Shown here piece by piece: positions 42,777 through 50,988 of a stretch of 64,000 bases of DNA. Numbering within the stretch: the first letter of the stretch is position 1; each line of letters begins with the position of its first letter. Source of the stretch: Streptomyces orinoci (GTDB taxonomy: Bacteria; Actinomycetota; Actinomycetes; Streptomycetales; Streptomycetaceae); the NCBI RefSeq assembly GCF_003121295.1, contig NZ_PHNC01000006.1, forward strand, positions 1 through 64,000, in the 5' to 3' direction. The position numbers and the translations under genes are program-made. The notes under the pieces were generated by a model. It saw nothing but the letters and a program-made list of their open reading frames with translations. It did no database searches and was not told the origin of the DNA.

Positions 42777-43457
42777 TCAGCGTGCGGCGGTCCGGGGCTC
42801 CGCCACGGCGAGCGTGACCGACTCCCTGACCTTCTCCAGCGCCTCCGCCCGCTCCTGGTCGGTCATGCGGACCGGCCCATAGGTGACCACCGGGTCGAGG
42901 ACCTGGTAGCCGACGAACTCCAGCATGCCGCGGCGGATATGGAACAGGAAGTCGTCCATCGCGCCCAGGGTGCCATCGGCCTGGAAAGCCTCGCTGGACC
43001 CGCCGGTGGTGAGCAGCAGCATCGCTCGCTTTCCGGCGAGGGCCGCGTCATCGAAGTATCCGTAGTCCCCGCCGAAGACGCCGCCCATCACAAACACCCG
43101 GTCCACCCAACCCTTGAGAATGGCGGGCAGCGAGAACCACCACAGCGGGAACGACAGCACCAGCAGATCGGCGGCGAACAGCCGGTCGAGATGGCCCTTG
43201 ACGGCCTCGTCGAGCGTCCCGTCCTTGATCGCGCGCATCTGCTCGACCTGCGGCTTGAAGTAGCCTTCCACCGGCGCGAATTCCTCCCGGCCGAGCACCG
43301 GGGCCCAGGCTTCGGAGTAGAGATCGAGGACATCGACTCGGTACCCCGCGTCGCGCAGGGCCTGCGCGGCGGTGGTCATCTGGGCGGTGTTGAAGGAGTG
43401 GGGCTCCGGGTGGGCGTGGACGATCAGGGCCGTGGGAGCAGCATCGAAGGTCGGCAT
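42777..43457 (-). CDS. NAD(P)H:quinone oxidoreductase of the flavodoxin-like (NQO1/MdaB) family
   Basis: 226 residues. ALIVHAHPEPHSFNTAQMTT binds the FMN/FAD phosphate, and LLVLSFPLWWFSLPAILKGW then VDRVFVMGGVFGG is the isoalloxazine loop diagnostic of the family. It should carry out two-electron reduction of quinones. It lies 34 bp downstream of an ArsR-type regulator on the same strand, with an imperfect palindrome between them resembling the one before arsR, so it is probably the target of that regulator. Confidence 0.88.
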   Translation of the reverse strand: MPTFDAAPTALIVHAHPEPHSFNTAQMTTAAQALRDAGYRVDVLDLYSEAWAPVLGREEFAPVEGYFKPQVEQMRAIKDGTLDEAVKGHLDRLFAADLLVLSFPLWWFSLPAILKGWVDRVFVMGGVFGGDYGYFDDAALAGKRAMLLLTTGGSSEAFQADGTLGAMDDFLFHIRRGMLEFVGYQVLDPVVTYGPVRMTDQERAEALEKVRESVTLAVAEPRTAAR

Positions 43458-43465
43458 GAGAAGAT

Positions 43466-43487
43466 CATATCGACGTATTGCGATGTG
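43466..43487. promoter_or_regulatory. Operator-like palindrome before the quinone reductase gene
   Basis: CATATCG (43466-43472) and CGATGTG (43481-43487) form an inverted repeat with one mismatch over an 8-bp spacer. The half-site ATATCG is the same as in the palindrome upstream of arsR (43897-43908). Confidence 0.5.
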
Positions 43488-43491
43488 TCAA

Positions 43492-43857
43492 TCAGAGAGT
43501 GCTGCCGATCACTCGTGCCAGCTGCGCCAGCCGCTCCCCGTCCCGCCGGTAGTGGGTCCACTTGCCCACCCGGGTGGGGCGCACCAGTCCCGCCCGTTCG
43601 AGCGTGCTCATATAGCTGGAGACGGTTGACTGCGCGAGCCCCGACTTCGCCTGGATATGCGTGACGCACACACCGACCGACTGGCGGTCCGCGATCGGCT
43701 CATACTCACTGAAATGCGTATCGGGGTCCTTCAGCCACTGCATGATCTGCAAACGGGCAGGGTTGCCAAGGGCCTTGAAGACCTCGATCAGGTCATCCGC
43801 GCCCGAACCCGAGCCCGCTGCCGACTCCGACTCGGATCCCGCCGCCATCGCGGCCAT
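43492..43857 (-). CDS. ArsR-family regulator
   Basis: 121 residues. After a Ser/Gly/Glu-rich start, DLIEVFKALGNPARLQIMQW begins the winged helix, and GVCVTHIQAKSGLAQSTVSS then YMSTLERAGLVRPTRVGKWT and HYRRDGERL form the recognition helix and wing. The cysteine in VGVCV is a possible redox or metal sensor. It precedes a quinone reductase gene and shares half-sites with it, so it likely senses electrophiles or oxidants. Confidence 0.87.
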   Translation of the reverse strand: MAAMAAGSESESAAGSGSGADDLIEVFKALGNPARLQIMQWLKDPDTHFSEYEPIADRQSVGVCVTHIQAKSGLAQSTVSSYMSTLERAGLVRPTRVGKWTHYRRDGERLAQLARVIGSTL

Positions 43858-43896
43858 GAGCCACCTCTCTCACCAGATACTCCGACACACCAACAT

Positions 43897-43908
43897 ATCG
43901 CGATATCC
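43897..43908. promoter_or_regulatory. ArsR operator
   Basis: ATATCGCGATAT is a perfect 12-bp palindrome 39 bp upstream of the arsR start codon, in locally AT-rich DNA, and shares its half-site with the element before the quinone reductase gene. Confidence 0.55.
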
Positions 43909-43924
43909 GGCCGGCCCCACGGCC

Positions 43925-44863
43925 TCAGGTACGGGCCACAAGGCGGCGTACAAGGTGGAGAAGTTCCGGCAGCCGCAGCACCCGGCCGTTGAATCCCGGC
44001 AAGGGGACATAAAGCGGCTCGGCCCAGCGAGCGGGAATGCCGTCCAGGCCGTAATAGGCACCGGCGAGTCCACCGGTGACCGCTGCCACGGTGTCGGTGT
44101 CACCGCCGAGGTCGATGGCGGCCCGTACCGCCTCCTCATAGCTCCCGGTCGTACGCAGGGCCCAGACCGCCGAGCCCAGACAGGGCCAGACGGCGCCATT
44201 GAACTCGGTGGCCCGGCCGGGGTGCCAGTCGGTGGCGAGAACGGTGGCATAGCGGTCCCGGTGCTCGGGATGCACCAGGCCCAGAACGTCCGGCAGCGCG
44301 GCCAGGGGATCCACGCCATGGAAGGTGAGGCGCAGAAGCTCATGAAAGATGGCGGTGCCCTCCCAGGCCGCCTGGTCGCCATGGGTGAGGGCGGCGATGC
44401 GGCGAGCCGCGTCCATGCTGGCCCGCTGCCCCTGGGCGGCGAAGTACACCGCGGAGGTGGCGGCCCTCATCAACGCGCCATTTCCGGCCGCCCGCGCATT
44501 GGTGCGGAAGTGGGCGGCAGCGGCCCTGTCCCAAGGCAGGCCGCTGGTCAGCACCTCTTCGGTCTGCAGTCCGATGTCCTTGGGACCGGAGACGGCCCAT
44601 CGCTGGAAGCGGGCGAAGATATCCGGCAGGTCGAGGCCGGCCCGTTCAATCAGGGATTCCGCGACCAGCACGGCCATTTGCGTGTCGTCCGTCGCCTCGC
44701 CCGGCTCCCACCCGCCTCCCCCGCTCATCTCGCCGCCCATGCCCTGGATGGGAAAACGAGCGGAGAACACTCCTGGCGGGCCGAACTCGAAGGGACCGCC
44801 CAGGGCGTCTCCCACCGCTGATCCAATGACCGCACCGGCAGCCTGCTGTTCCCTGGGTATCAC
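43925..44863 (-). CDS. ADP-ribosylglycohydrolase (DraG/ARH family)
   Basis: 312 residues from a GTG. GAVIGSAVGDALGGPFEFG, GEATDDTQMAVLVAESL (the TDDT metal ligands), NGALMRAATSAVYF and IDLGGDTDTVAAVTGGLAGA then YYGLDGIPARW (second metal-binding loop) are the complete dinuclear Mg active site. It should remove ADP-ribose from proteins, nucleic acids or small molecules. No ADP-ribosyltransferase gene is adjacent. The quality of the motifs makes an active enzyme likely. Confidence 0.93.
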   Translation of the reverse strand: MIPREQQAAGAVIGSAVGDALGGPFEFGPPGVFSARFPIQGMGGEMSGGGGWEPGEATDDTQMAVLVAESLIERAGLDLPDIFARFQRWAVSGPKDIGLQTEEVLTSGLPWDRAAAAHFRTNARAAGNGALMRAATSAVYFAAQGQRASMDAARRIAALTHGDQAAWEGTAIFHELLRLTFHGVDPLAALPDVLGLVHPEHRDRYATVLATDWHPGRATEFNGAVWPCLGSAVWALRTTGSYEEAVRAAIDLGGDTDTVAAVTGGLAGAYYGLDGIPARWAEPLYVPLPGFNGRVLRLPELLHLVRRLVART

Positions 44864-44957
44864 TTGAACATGCTAATCAATGCCGCCCCGCCCGGCGAAC
44901 AGTCGCTCAGCGGCCGTGACTTGCCCTGCGGTGGCAGGAATTGCCGAGCCTGGAACG

Positions 44958-44987
44958 GCGAGTTCCCGACCCCTGACGGGAACTCGC
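44958..44987 (-). terminator. Terminator after the DUF2267 gene
   Basis: GCGAGTTCCCG (44958-44968) pairs perfectly with CGGGAACTCGC (44977-44987), loop of 8 nt, 40 nt beyond the DUF2267 stop on the reverse strand. Confidence 0.6.
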
Positions 44988-45027
44988 TGCTCCAGTTCGC
45001 TTGTCGGCTTCCCTTACCGCCCCGGTG

Positions 45028-45459
45028 CTAGGCAACCGGCTCCAGGAAGAAGACGCGGATGTCGTGCGGCAACTCCTGGAGCACGGAGTCCATTTGGCCC
45101 GGGGACATCTGACGGGCCAGCGCGGCGGTGACCGCCGCGGTTACCTGCGGCACCTCCTCGGCGGTGACCTTGGCCTCCTGGGCGAAGCGGATCATATAGG
45201 CATCGCGGTCGTATTTGACCGGCACAATGCTGGGATCCCAGCCGTCGTAGTAAACCCCGCGAAGCAACTCGGGAAGCTGCGCCGCGAGGTGGGCGGCCAC
45301 ATCCACGGTCAACCGGTCGCGCACGGTGTGCAGCCACGCCCGCAGCGCGCGGTTCGCCGCGCCGCGGTCTTCGGTTCCCATGGCTTCGGCCACCGATTTC
45401 AGCCAGATATTGGCCGTATGGATGGCATGCTCGAAATCGGGTGGGCGATTGGAAGACAT
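45028..45459 (-). CDS. DUF2267-family protein
   Basis: 143 residues. FEHAIHTANIWLKSVAEAMG, ANRALRAWLHTVRDRLTVDV and AAHLAAQLPELLRGVYYDGW then ALARQMSPGQMDSVLQELPH are the helical repeats of DUF2267. The function is unknown; members often accompany stress or CBS-domain proteins. GGAAGGAAGAGG lies upstream of the ATG. No membrane segment. Confidence 0.88.
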   Translation of the reverse strand: MSSNRPPDFEHAIHTANIWLKSVAEAMGTEDRGAANRALRAWLHTVRDRLTVDVAAHLAAQLPELLRGVYYDGWDPSIVPVKYDRDAYMIRFAQEAKVTAEEVPQVTAAVTAALARQMSPGQMDSVLQELPHDIRVFFLEPVA

Positions 45460-45531
45460 TGGCCTCTTCCTTCCGGTTCCTTCCGGACTTCCGGCAGACT
45501 ACTGTCGCCTCCTGCCCTCGGATATGCATGC

Positions 45532-45553
45532 TGAAGCTTGTCTCGTGACCCAG
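45532..45553 (+). repeat. Solitary IS end
   Basis: TGAAGCTTGTCTCGTGACCC at 45532 is nearly identical to the left end of the decayed IS at 46255 (TGAAGCTTGTCCCGTGACGC). No transposase follows, so it may be the relic of a second copy. Confidence 0.45.
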
Positions 45554-45666
45554 GGTTGGGTGTCGCCTTTTCACCCGCCTCAGTTTCAGCGTCTGTTGCG
45601 GTTATAAAGCGGGCCACTCTCGGTGATCCAGGAGCGGCCCGAGCCCGGGAAATGCTGTTGAGCGCG

Positions 45667-46089
45667 CTACCCGGCCCCCTTCTCGTTGGCTTCCATCCGG
45701 GCCAGCCGGGCATCGAGAACCGTGTACTCGGCCTCTTCGATGGCAGCCAACGCGAATTCGACTGAGGTGACCGCATCGGCCTCGGCCCGGTCGGCCGCTC
45801 GGGCCGCGTGAGCCGCGCTGAGTTCCTTCTTGCGAGCTTCGATGTCGCTGCTCACCTGGGCCGTGTGCTCACGCCAGTTCTTCTGCATCTCGGCCCACCG
45901 TTGCGACATCTTTGCTTCAGCGCCGCGCGCCGACTCTTGGAGCTTGGCGGCCTGAGCCTGGGCGTCCCCGCGGGCCCTTTCAACCTCGGCTTGCAACTGC
46001 TCACGGCTCTGGGCCGCGGCCTGCGATACGTGGTCTTGGGCAGCCTTGGCCCGCTCAGCGATGGTATTCAGGGTGTCAGACACGGCCAT
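45667..46089 (-). CDS. Coiled-coil protein
   Basis: 140 residues, strongly alpha-helical and charged, with heptads throughout: LNTIAERAKAAQDHVSQAAA, QSREQLQAEVERARGDAQAQ and EARKKELSAAHAARAADRAE. The composition resembles apolipoprotein-like stress or envelope-associated proteins of Streptomyces, but no family is assigned. ATG 46089 follows GGAGAAAGCC. It lies near DUF2267 and an IS relic. Confidence 0.72.
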   Translation of the reverse strand: MAVSDTLNTIAERAKAAQDHVSQAAAQSREQLQAEVERARGDAQAQAAKLQESARGAEAKMSQRWAEMQKNWREHTAQVSSDIEARKKELSAAHAARAADRAEADAVTSVEFALAAIEEAEYTVLDARLARMEANEKGAG

Positions 46090-46254
46090 TGGCTTTCTCC
46101 GTCCTTGCGTAGGTGCCCTCAATAAACGATCCCTCCGGCGTTTCGGCCATGCAAGTTCGAAGCGGAGCCAGCAGATGACCGCCCCGCACTGTCACACTGT
46201 GGCTGGTCAAGATGCTCAGTCAGTAGTCGGCGTTTGTTCGATGACACCCCTTGG

Positions 46255-47100
46255 TGAAGCTTGTCCCGTGACGCTGTGATCAGTGGCTGAGGGCGAGGTT
46301 GTGCATGTGGGCGACGCAACTGGCGGCCCACCGGACGCCATCGCCTTTCAGGCGGCAGTCGCGCAGGATCTTCCCGTTCTTCATGCGAGCGAAGGCATGC
46401 TCGACGCGGGCGCGTATCCGCGGGTGGGAGGTGTTGTGCTGTTCCGGTCGGACAGCCGGTTCTGCCCGGCCTGACGGTGGTGGGGCATCAGGACACCGGT
46501 GCCCTGGTAGCCGCCGTCGGCGAGGACGGTCGCAGCGCCGCAGGCATCCTTGATGCCGGACTCGGCGAAGGCGGTGCAGTAGTTGCGGTTGCCGGGCAAC
46601 GGCCGGCCGACGGCCAGTACCACCCGGGTGTCCACTTTGATCAGGACCTGGAGGCCCGCCGAGTAGCGGTAGTTCTTCGACGAGGCCGACACCGTCCGGT
46701 CTCTCGTGGGCACCAGCATGCCGTCCACGACGAGGATGTGGTGCCGTCCGGGCTTGCGCTTGCCCGGGGCCAGGACCAGCAGGGGCCCGTGCCGGCTGAT
46801 GATCCGGCCGACGGCTGCCGGGGAGATCCCGAAGAGCGGGGCGAGCCGGCGCATGGTGAGGTGCGTGCGGCAGTACATCGCCACGAGCAGGACCCGGTCC
46901 TCCAGAGGCAGTGCCCACGGTCGGCCCGGCCGGTCCGGCCCCAGAGCCGGCCCCGTTGCGGTGGACAGCCTGCACCAGACGCCGGAACTGACGCGGGCGG
47001 AGCCCGGTGAACACCTCTAGGAGCTCATGGAATTGAGCGGTGACAACCCGCACGGCCAGCTCAACGCAGCCCCAGCCCACGAGCTACGAGACACACTTCA
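46255..47100 (-). mobile_element. Decayed IS5-family element
   Basis: Imperfect terminal repeats delimit about 846 bp: TGAAGCTTGTCCCGTGACGC at the left and the complement of TGAAGTGTGTCTCGTAGCTC at the right (14 of 20 match). No clear target duplication is visible. It contains one degenerate transposase gene and belongs to a different IS5 subgroup from the intact element at 9.5 kb. Confidence 0.65.
46280..47035 (-). pseudogene. Transposase with at least two frameshifts
   Basis: FTGLRPRQFRRLVQAVHRNG is in one frame near 47000-46940. The central part, AMYCRTHLTMRRLAPLFGIS then HHILVVDGMLVPTRDRTV (first Asp), GRPLPGNRNYC and ATVLADGGYQGTG (second Asp), is in another frame. HNTSHPRIRARVEHAFARMK (catalytic Glu), NGKILRDCRLKGDGV and HMHNLALSH return to the first frame. 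The catalytic residues survive but the frame does not, so no active transposase is expected unless both shifts are recoded. Confidence 0.8.
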
Positions 47101-47359
47101 GGACGGGCGGCGAGGGCTGCACCTCAGGAGAACGGACACTGGGAACGGGCGGATTCGGCGGGTGTGCCACACGGTGAGGCGCACCCTGCGTTACGGTACG
47201 CAACCTTGCGGCAAAGGCCGCCGATCATCGGTGAAGCGGAGCCAGGTCAATCACCGGCAACGCCGCCGGCTACCCAATTCCCTGGCCGTTCCGGCACCGT
47301 TGACGGCCTCCCGCCCCCGGTCGAGACTGTGTCTCCCGACTTTCACGGGAGGCATCCTT

Positions 47360-47929
47360 ATGCGCAAGCGCGCCATCGCCTTGTCCCTGGCCACCATTGC
47401 CACAGCCGCCGTGTTCACCTCCCAGGCCACCGCCAGCCCCGGGAAGGCTCAGCCGCCCACCCCGGCCGCCTGGTGCACCGGCCATGGCGGCCATCCGGCC
47501 ACCTACCGGGCCTACTACGACGCCGGGCGCCGGCTCACCCCGCTCGGCAGTGAGCGGCAACTGTGCCACTTCCAGGCCAAGGACCATTCCCAGCTCGTCC
47601 TGCCCACCGATACCCTCGCCGCCGACCTGCCGACACTCGCCGCCCTCGCGTATGTCCGGAAACCACCGCTCCCGCAACACCCGCAGGGCAACCCCTCCGC
47701 CGCGTACTGCGCGTCCATCGGCGGCACCACGCAGTTCGGCAACCACAAGAGCGATGTGGGTGGCTGGATCAGGCGAGGCGACCCGGTCGATCGCGATCAT
47801 CTGCACGATATGTGCGTCTTCGCCGATGGTTCGGCCATCGACGCCTGGGGCCTGACGTACCACACGGGCGGTGTCATCCGGGGCGCGGACCTGGCCAAGA
47901 AGTTCCGCGCCACCGTTCCGCCGCGCTGA
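47360..47929 (+). CDS. Secreted DUF333-like protein
   Basis: 189 residues. MRKRAIALSLATIATAAVFT then SQATASPG is a Sec signal peptide. The C-terminal part NPSAAYCASIGGTTQFGNHK, HLHDMCVFADGSAIDAW and LTYHTGGVIRG follows the NPxxxYC...GG...CxFxDGSxxxxW pattern of DUF333 (hemolysin-like). The first part has WCTGHGGHPATYRAYYDAGR. Four cysteines may form two disulfides. GGGAGG precedes the ATG. Function unknown. Confidence 0.75.
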   Translation: MRKRAIALSLATIATAAVFTSQATASPGKAQPPTPAAWCTGHGGHPATYRAYYDAGRRLTPLGSERQLCHFQAKDHSQLVLPTDTLAADLPTLAALAYVRKPPLPQHPQGNPSAAYCASIGGTTQFGNHKSDVGGWIRRGDPVDRDHLHDMCVFADGSAIDAWGLTYHTGGVIRGADLAKKFRATVPPR

Positions 47930-47930
47930 C

Positions 47931-47959
47931 CTCGGCGTGAAGTCCCGCCGGGCGCCGAG
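47931..47959 (+). terminator. Terminator after the DUF333-like gene
   Basis: CTCGGCG (47931-47937) pairs with CGCCGAG (47953-47959) across 15 nt, immediately after the stop codon. Confidence 0.4.
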
Positions 47960-48144
47960 CAGTTCGGCCGTAGCCCGGCTTGGTCGTGAGAGATGAGGGT
48001 CCGGAGCCTCGCGGTCCGGTGCGTCGTCACCCCGGCCGTATGCCTGCCGGGGTGCGTACGTAACTCCCGGCACGGCACCGGAGACGAGGCGCGCGGAGCC
48101 GGGCGCGCCGTGGACACCCCGGTCGATGGCGGCCACCCCCGTGG

Positions 48145-48711
48145 TCAGCTTCCGGCAGCCACCGCCTTGAGTTCGTCCACCGCCTCCCGGACGATCCGGG
48201 CGAATTCCCCGCCCCCGGGCTCGCCGACCCAGCGCCCGAAGGCGACCTTGAACACACCGATCCCCGCCTCCGCGGCCAGACTCGCGGCCGGCTCGGCAAC
48301 GCCCCGTTCCCGCAAGGTCTCGGCCAGGGCCGCCGACAATGAGGCGAGCTTGATCAGCTCACGTTCCTTCAGCTCCGCATTGGCCTCGATGACCGACTGG
48401 CGCCGGCGGACGCTCTCCAGGCGCCCCTGGAACGGGGCGGCGACCGCAGCAAGTGCCGTTGCCACCACGTCAATTGGCGGCGCCCCGGGCGGCGCCTGGG
48501 CGGCGGCGCTCACCAGGTCATCCCGCAGCGTGCCCGCGCCGGCGAAGAGCACCTCTCGCTTGTCGGCGAAGTGCCGGAAGAAGGTGCGCTCGGTCAGGCC
48601 CGCGCGCCCGGCGATTTCCGCCACCGTGGTCTGTTCGTAGCCTCGCTCGACATAGAGCTCCAGTGCCGCCTGTTCGAGTCGGCCGCGTGCGTTCGGCTCC
48701 CATCGCCCCAT
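48145..48711 (-). CDS. TetR-family repressor
   Basis: 188 residues. RGRLEQAALELYVERGYEQT then TVAEIAGRAGLTERTFFRHF is the HTH (about 9-48). The ligand domain is helical, with AALAAVAAPFQGRLESVRRR. It is divergent from an NAD-dependent epimerase/dehydratase-like gene. The 120-bp spacer contains two 12-bp direct repeats that are probable binding sites, so it should repress that enzyme. Confidence 0.9.
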   Translation of the reverse strand: MGRWEPNARGRLEQAALELYVERGYEQTTVAEIAGRAGLTERTFFRHFADKREVLFAGAGTLRDDLVSAAAQAPPGAPPIDVVATALAAVAAPFQGRLESVRRRQSVIEANAELKERELIKLASLSAALAETLRERGVAEPAASLAAEAGIGVFKVAFGRWVGEPGGGEFARIVREAVDELKAVAAGS

Positions 48712-48724
48712 GGCCGGAATCCTA

Positions 48725-48773
48725 CTTGATGACAGTGCATGACATCAGTGCTAGCTTGATGACAGTCACTGAC
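48725..48773. promoter_or_regulatory. Paired operator-like direct repeats
   Basis: CTTGATGACAGT occurs at 48725-48736 and 48755-48766, 30 bp apart, each followed three bases later by TGACAT. TGTCAT at 48779-48784 adds an inverted half-site. The repeats fill the region between the divergent TetR and epimerase genes. Confidence 0.55.
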
Positions 48774-48831
48774 ATTGGCTGTCATGCCATGGGCAGGCCG
48801 CTCGGCCGCCCATCACCACGGGAGTGCTCTT

Positions 48832-49755
48832 ATGCGGGTATTCGTCACCGGCGCATCCGGCTTCATCGGATCCGCCGTCGTTCCCGAACTCATCGGCGCA
48901 GGTCACCAGGTCGTCGGGCTGGCACGCTCGGATGCCTCCGCCGAAGCCCTGGCCGCTGCGGGCGTCGAGGCACATCGGGGTTCCCTTGAGGACCTCGACA
49001 GCCTTCGGGCCGGAGCCGCCGCGGCGGACGGCGTCATCCACCTCGCCTTCATCCATGATTTCCATGACTTCTCGCAGTACGAGAACGCCATACGCACCGA
49101 TGTACGCGCCATCGAGGCGCTGGGCACCGCGCTGGAAGGCTCCGGCAAGCCCCTGGTCGTCGCCAATGGAACGGTCAGGGCCGCCGGGGGGCGGGTGGCG
49201 ACCGAGCGGGACACTCCCGAACCCGGGTCGGTCACGGCGCACCGGGCCGTCAGCGCAAACGCCGCGCTCTCCCTGGCCGAGCGCGGCGTCCGCGCCTCGG
49301 TGCTGCGGCTGCCTCCCTCGGTTCATGGGGAGGGCGACCAGGCCTTCGTCAAGATCCTGATCGACATCGCCCGCGCCAAGGGCGTCTCCGGCTATATCGG
49401 CGACGGCTCCAACCGCTGGTGTGCCGTTCACCGGCGGGACGCCGCGCACCTGTTCCGCCTGGCCGTGGAGAAGGCGCCCGCCGGTTCCGTTCTGCATGGC
49501 ATGGCCGAGGAGGGCGTGCCGGTCCGGACGATCGCCGAGGTCATCGGGCGGCATCTCGGCCTGCCGGTGGTCTCCGTACCGCCGGAGGACGCGGCAGGCC
49601 ACTTCGGCTGGCTGGGCTCCATCCTGGCGATCGACGTTCCGACGTCCAGCGCATTGACCCGTGAACTGCTGGGCTGGCAGCCGACCGGGCCGGGACTGAT
49701 CGCCGACCTTGAGGAGGGGCACTACTTCCGTATCGACGAGGGGGTTCGGGGGTAG
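48832..49755 (+). CDS. NAD(P)-dependent epimerase/dehydratase-like SDR
   Basis: 307 residues. MRVFVTGASGFIGSAVVPEL has the extended-SDR GxxGxxG loop; GVIHLAFIHDFHDFSQYENA, SVLRLPPSVHGEGDQAFVKI and WCAVHRRDAAHLFRLAVEKA follow the family. The Tyr-Lys catalytic pair is not obvious (AHRAVSANAALSLA stands where YxxxK is expected), so activity may differ from classical epimerases. It is controlled by the divergent TetR gene and followed by a large inverted repeat. Confidence 0.86.
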   Translation: MRVFVTGASGFIGSAVVPELIGAGHQVVGLARSDASAEALAAAGVEAHRGSLEDLDSLRAGAAAADGVIHLAFIHDFHDFSQYENAIRTDVRAIEALGTALEGSGKPLVVANGTVRAAGGRVATERDTPEPGSVTAHRAVSANAALSLAERGVRASVLRLPPSVHGEGDQAFVKILIDIARAKGVSGYIGDGSNRWCAVHRRDAAHLFRLAVEKAPAGSVLHGMAEEGVPVRTIAEVIGRHLGLPVVSVPPEDAAGHFGWLGSILAIDVPTSSALTRELLGWQPTGPGLIADLEEGHYFRIDEGVRG

Positions 49756-49760
49756 GGAGA

Positions 49761-49831
49761 GGCGCGCCGGGTGCGGGATCGTCCGACCCCGGGTTTCCCA
49801 TCAGCCCCGCCGATCCCGCACGCGGCGCGCC
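49761..49831 (+). terminator. Large hairpin after the epimerase gene
   Basis: Two 21-nt arms, 49761-49781 and 49811-49831, are inverted complements with one mismatch (starting GGCGCGCCGG and ending GCGGCGCGCC) across 29 nt. The hairpin begins 6 nt after the stop. It is a terminator, or possibly a recombination or protein-binding site. Confidence 0.55.
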
Positions 49832-49995
49832 GCGAGGCGTCGCGCTTTGGAACGGCAAGCCCGGCGCGCGGCGCACCGGGGAACGGCCCGGGTAATGATC
49901 CCTCAACCCGCCGCCCGCCGCTCCCCGCAATAGGGAAAACCCCAGCAGACCAAGGGGGTTGACCGCATTCCGCACCTCCCCCGCCGCCTCATAGC

Positions 49996-50988
49996 GTGCG
50001 GCGCATGATGATCTCAGCGGGGTCCCCGAGAAGGCCCTTGTTACGACGCCATGGCCTGCTCGTCTACCTCGCGGTGGCCAATGCCGGGATGTGGGCGGCG
50101 ATGTCGCCGCTTCTGGCCTGCGGGTATCAACGGGGCAGCGCCCGGGAGGGAGTTGGCGCGCTGCAGCAGGCGTGCATCGCGGCCGCGATGTGCGCACCGG
50201 CGCTGGCCGCGATCCTCGTCATCCGGTTCGTCGAACGGGGCGGGCGGCTGCGGGACGCCCTCGCCCTTCGCTGGCCGCGGCCTTGGTGGCGCACCCTGCG
50301 GGCCTGTCTTGTGGCCATGGCGGTTCCGGCGGGACTTACCGCCGCCGCGCTGGTCATCGGCGCCCTCGCGGGCCGTTACCCCTTCGGCGGGGCGCACTGG
50401 AGCGGGCTCGGCGGGTGGGCGGCCGGGGCGGTGCTGAGCATGCTGGTGTCGTTGCCGCTGTTCTTCGGCGAGGAACTGGGCTGGCAGGGCTATCTGTTCC
50501 CGCGCCTGCTGCGGGAGGGCGGGCGAGCCGCTCTGGTACGGGCATATCTGTTCACCGGAGCGGCCTTCGCGCTGTGGCATCTGCCCACCCTGCTGATGGG
50601 CGGCCAGTACCCGGGGCGCCCCTGGTATGTGGCCGTACCGGCCATGGTGTTGAGCTGCACCCTGGTCCTGCCGGTCTTCACCTGGCTGCGGCTGCGCTCC
50701 GGCTCGGTCGTCCCGGCCGTCATCGGCCATGCCTTCGTCAGCTCGGTGAGCGTGGGCATGGTCAAGGAGTTCGCCGACCCGGACGCGACGCTCGATCCAC
50801 TGCACATGGGGATCACCGGGTGGCCCGGCTGGATCGTCATGGGCTTGTTCGTCGCTTTTCTGGCGGTCACCGGCCGCCTTCGCCCCTCCTCCGACCGCTG
50901 TCAGCGGATCGTTTCGTCCTCGAGTCCGCACCGGACGAGCGGCGGGGGTACGGGGCGTGGCCCGGCCCGTGCGGCGTCCCCTCGGTGA
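49996..50988 (+). CDS. CPBP-family intramembrane metalloprotease
   Basis: 330 residues with about eight membrane helices. LFFGEELGWQGYLFPRLLRE is motif 1 (EExxxR-like, here EELGWQG), FALWHLPTLLMGG is motif 2 with a metal-binding His, and VIGHAFVSSVSVG is motif 3. CPBP proteases cleave membrane substrates or bacteriocin leaders; here the target is unknown. A GTG at 49996 and an ATG at 50005 are both possible starts. The last 40 residues are polar and overlap the end of the convergent MarR gene by 122 bp. Confidence 0.85.
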   Translation: MRRMMISAGSPRRPLLRRHGLLVYLAVANAGMWAAMSPLLACGYQRGSAREGVGALQQACIAAAMCAPALAAILVIRFVERGGRLRDALALRWPRPWWRTLRACLVAMAVPAGLTAAALVIGALAGRYPFGGAHWSGLGGWAAGAVLSMLVSLPLFFGEELGWQGYLFPRLLREGGRAALVRAYLFTGAAFALWHLPTLLMGGQYPGRPWYVAVPAMVLSCTLVLPVFTWLRLRSGSVVPAVIGHAFVSSVSVGMVKEFADPDATLDPLHMGITGWPGWIVMGLFVAFLAVTGRLRPSSDRCQRIVSSSSPHRTSGGGTGRGPARAASPR

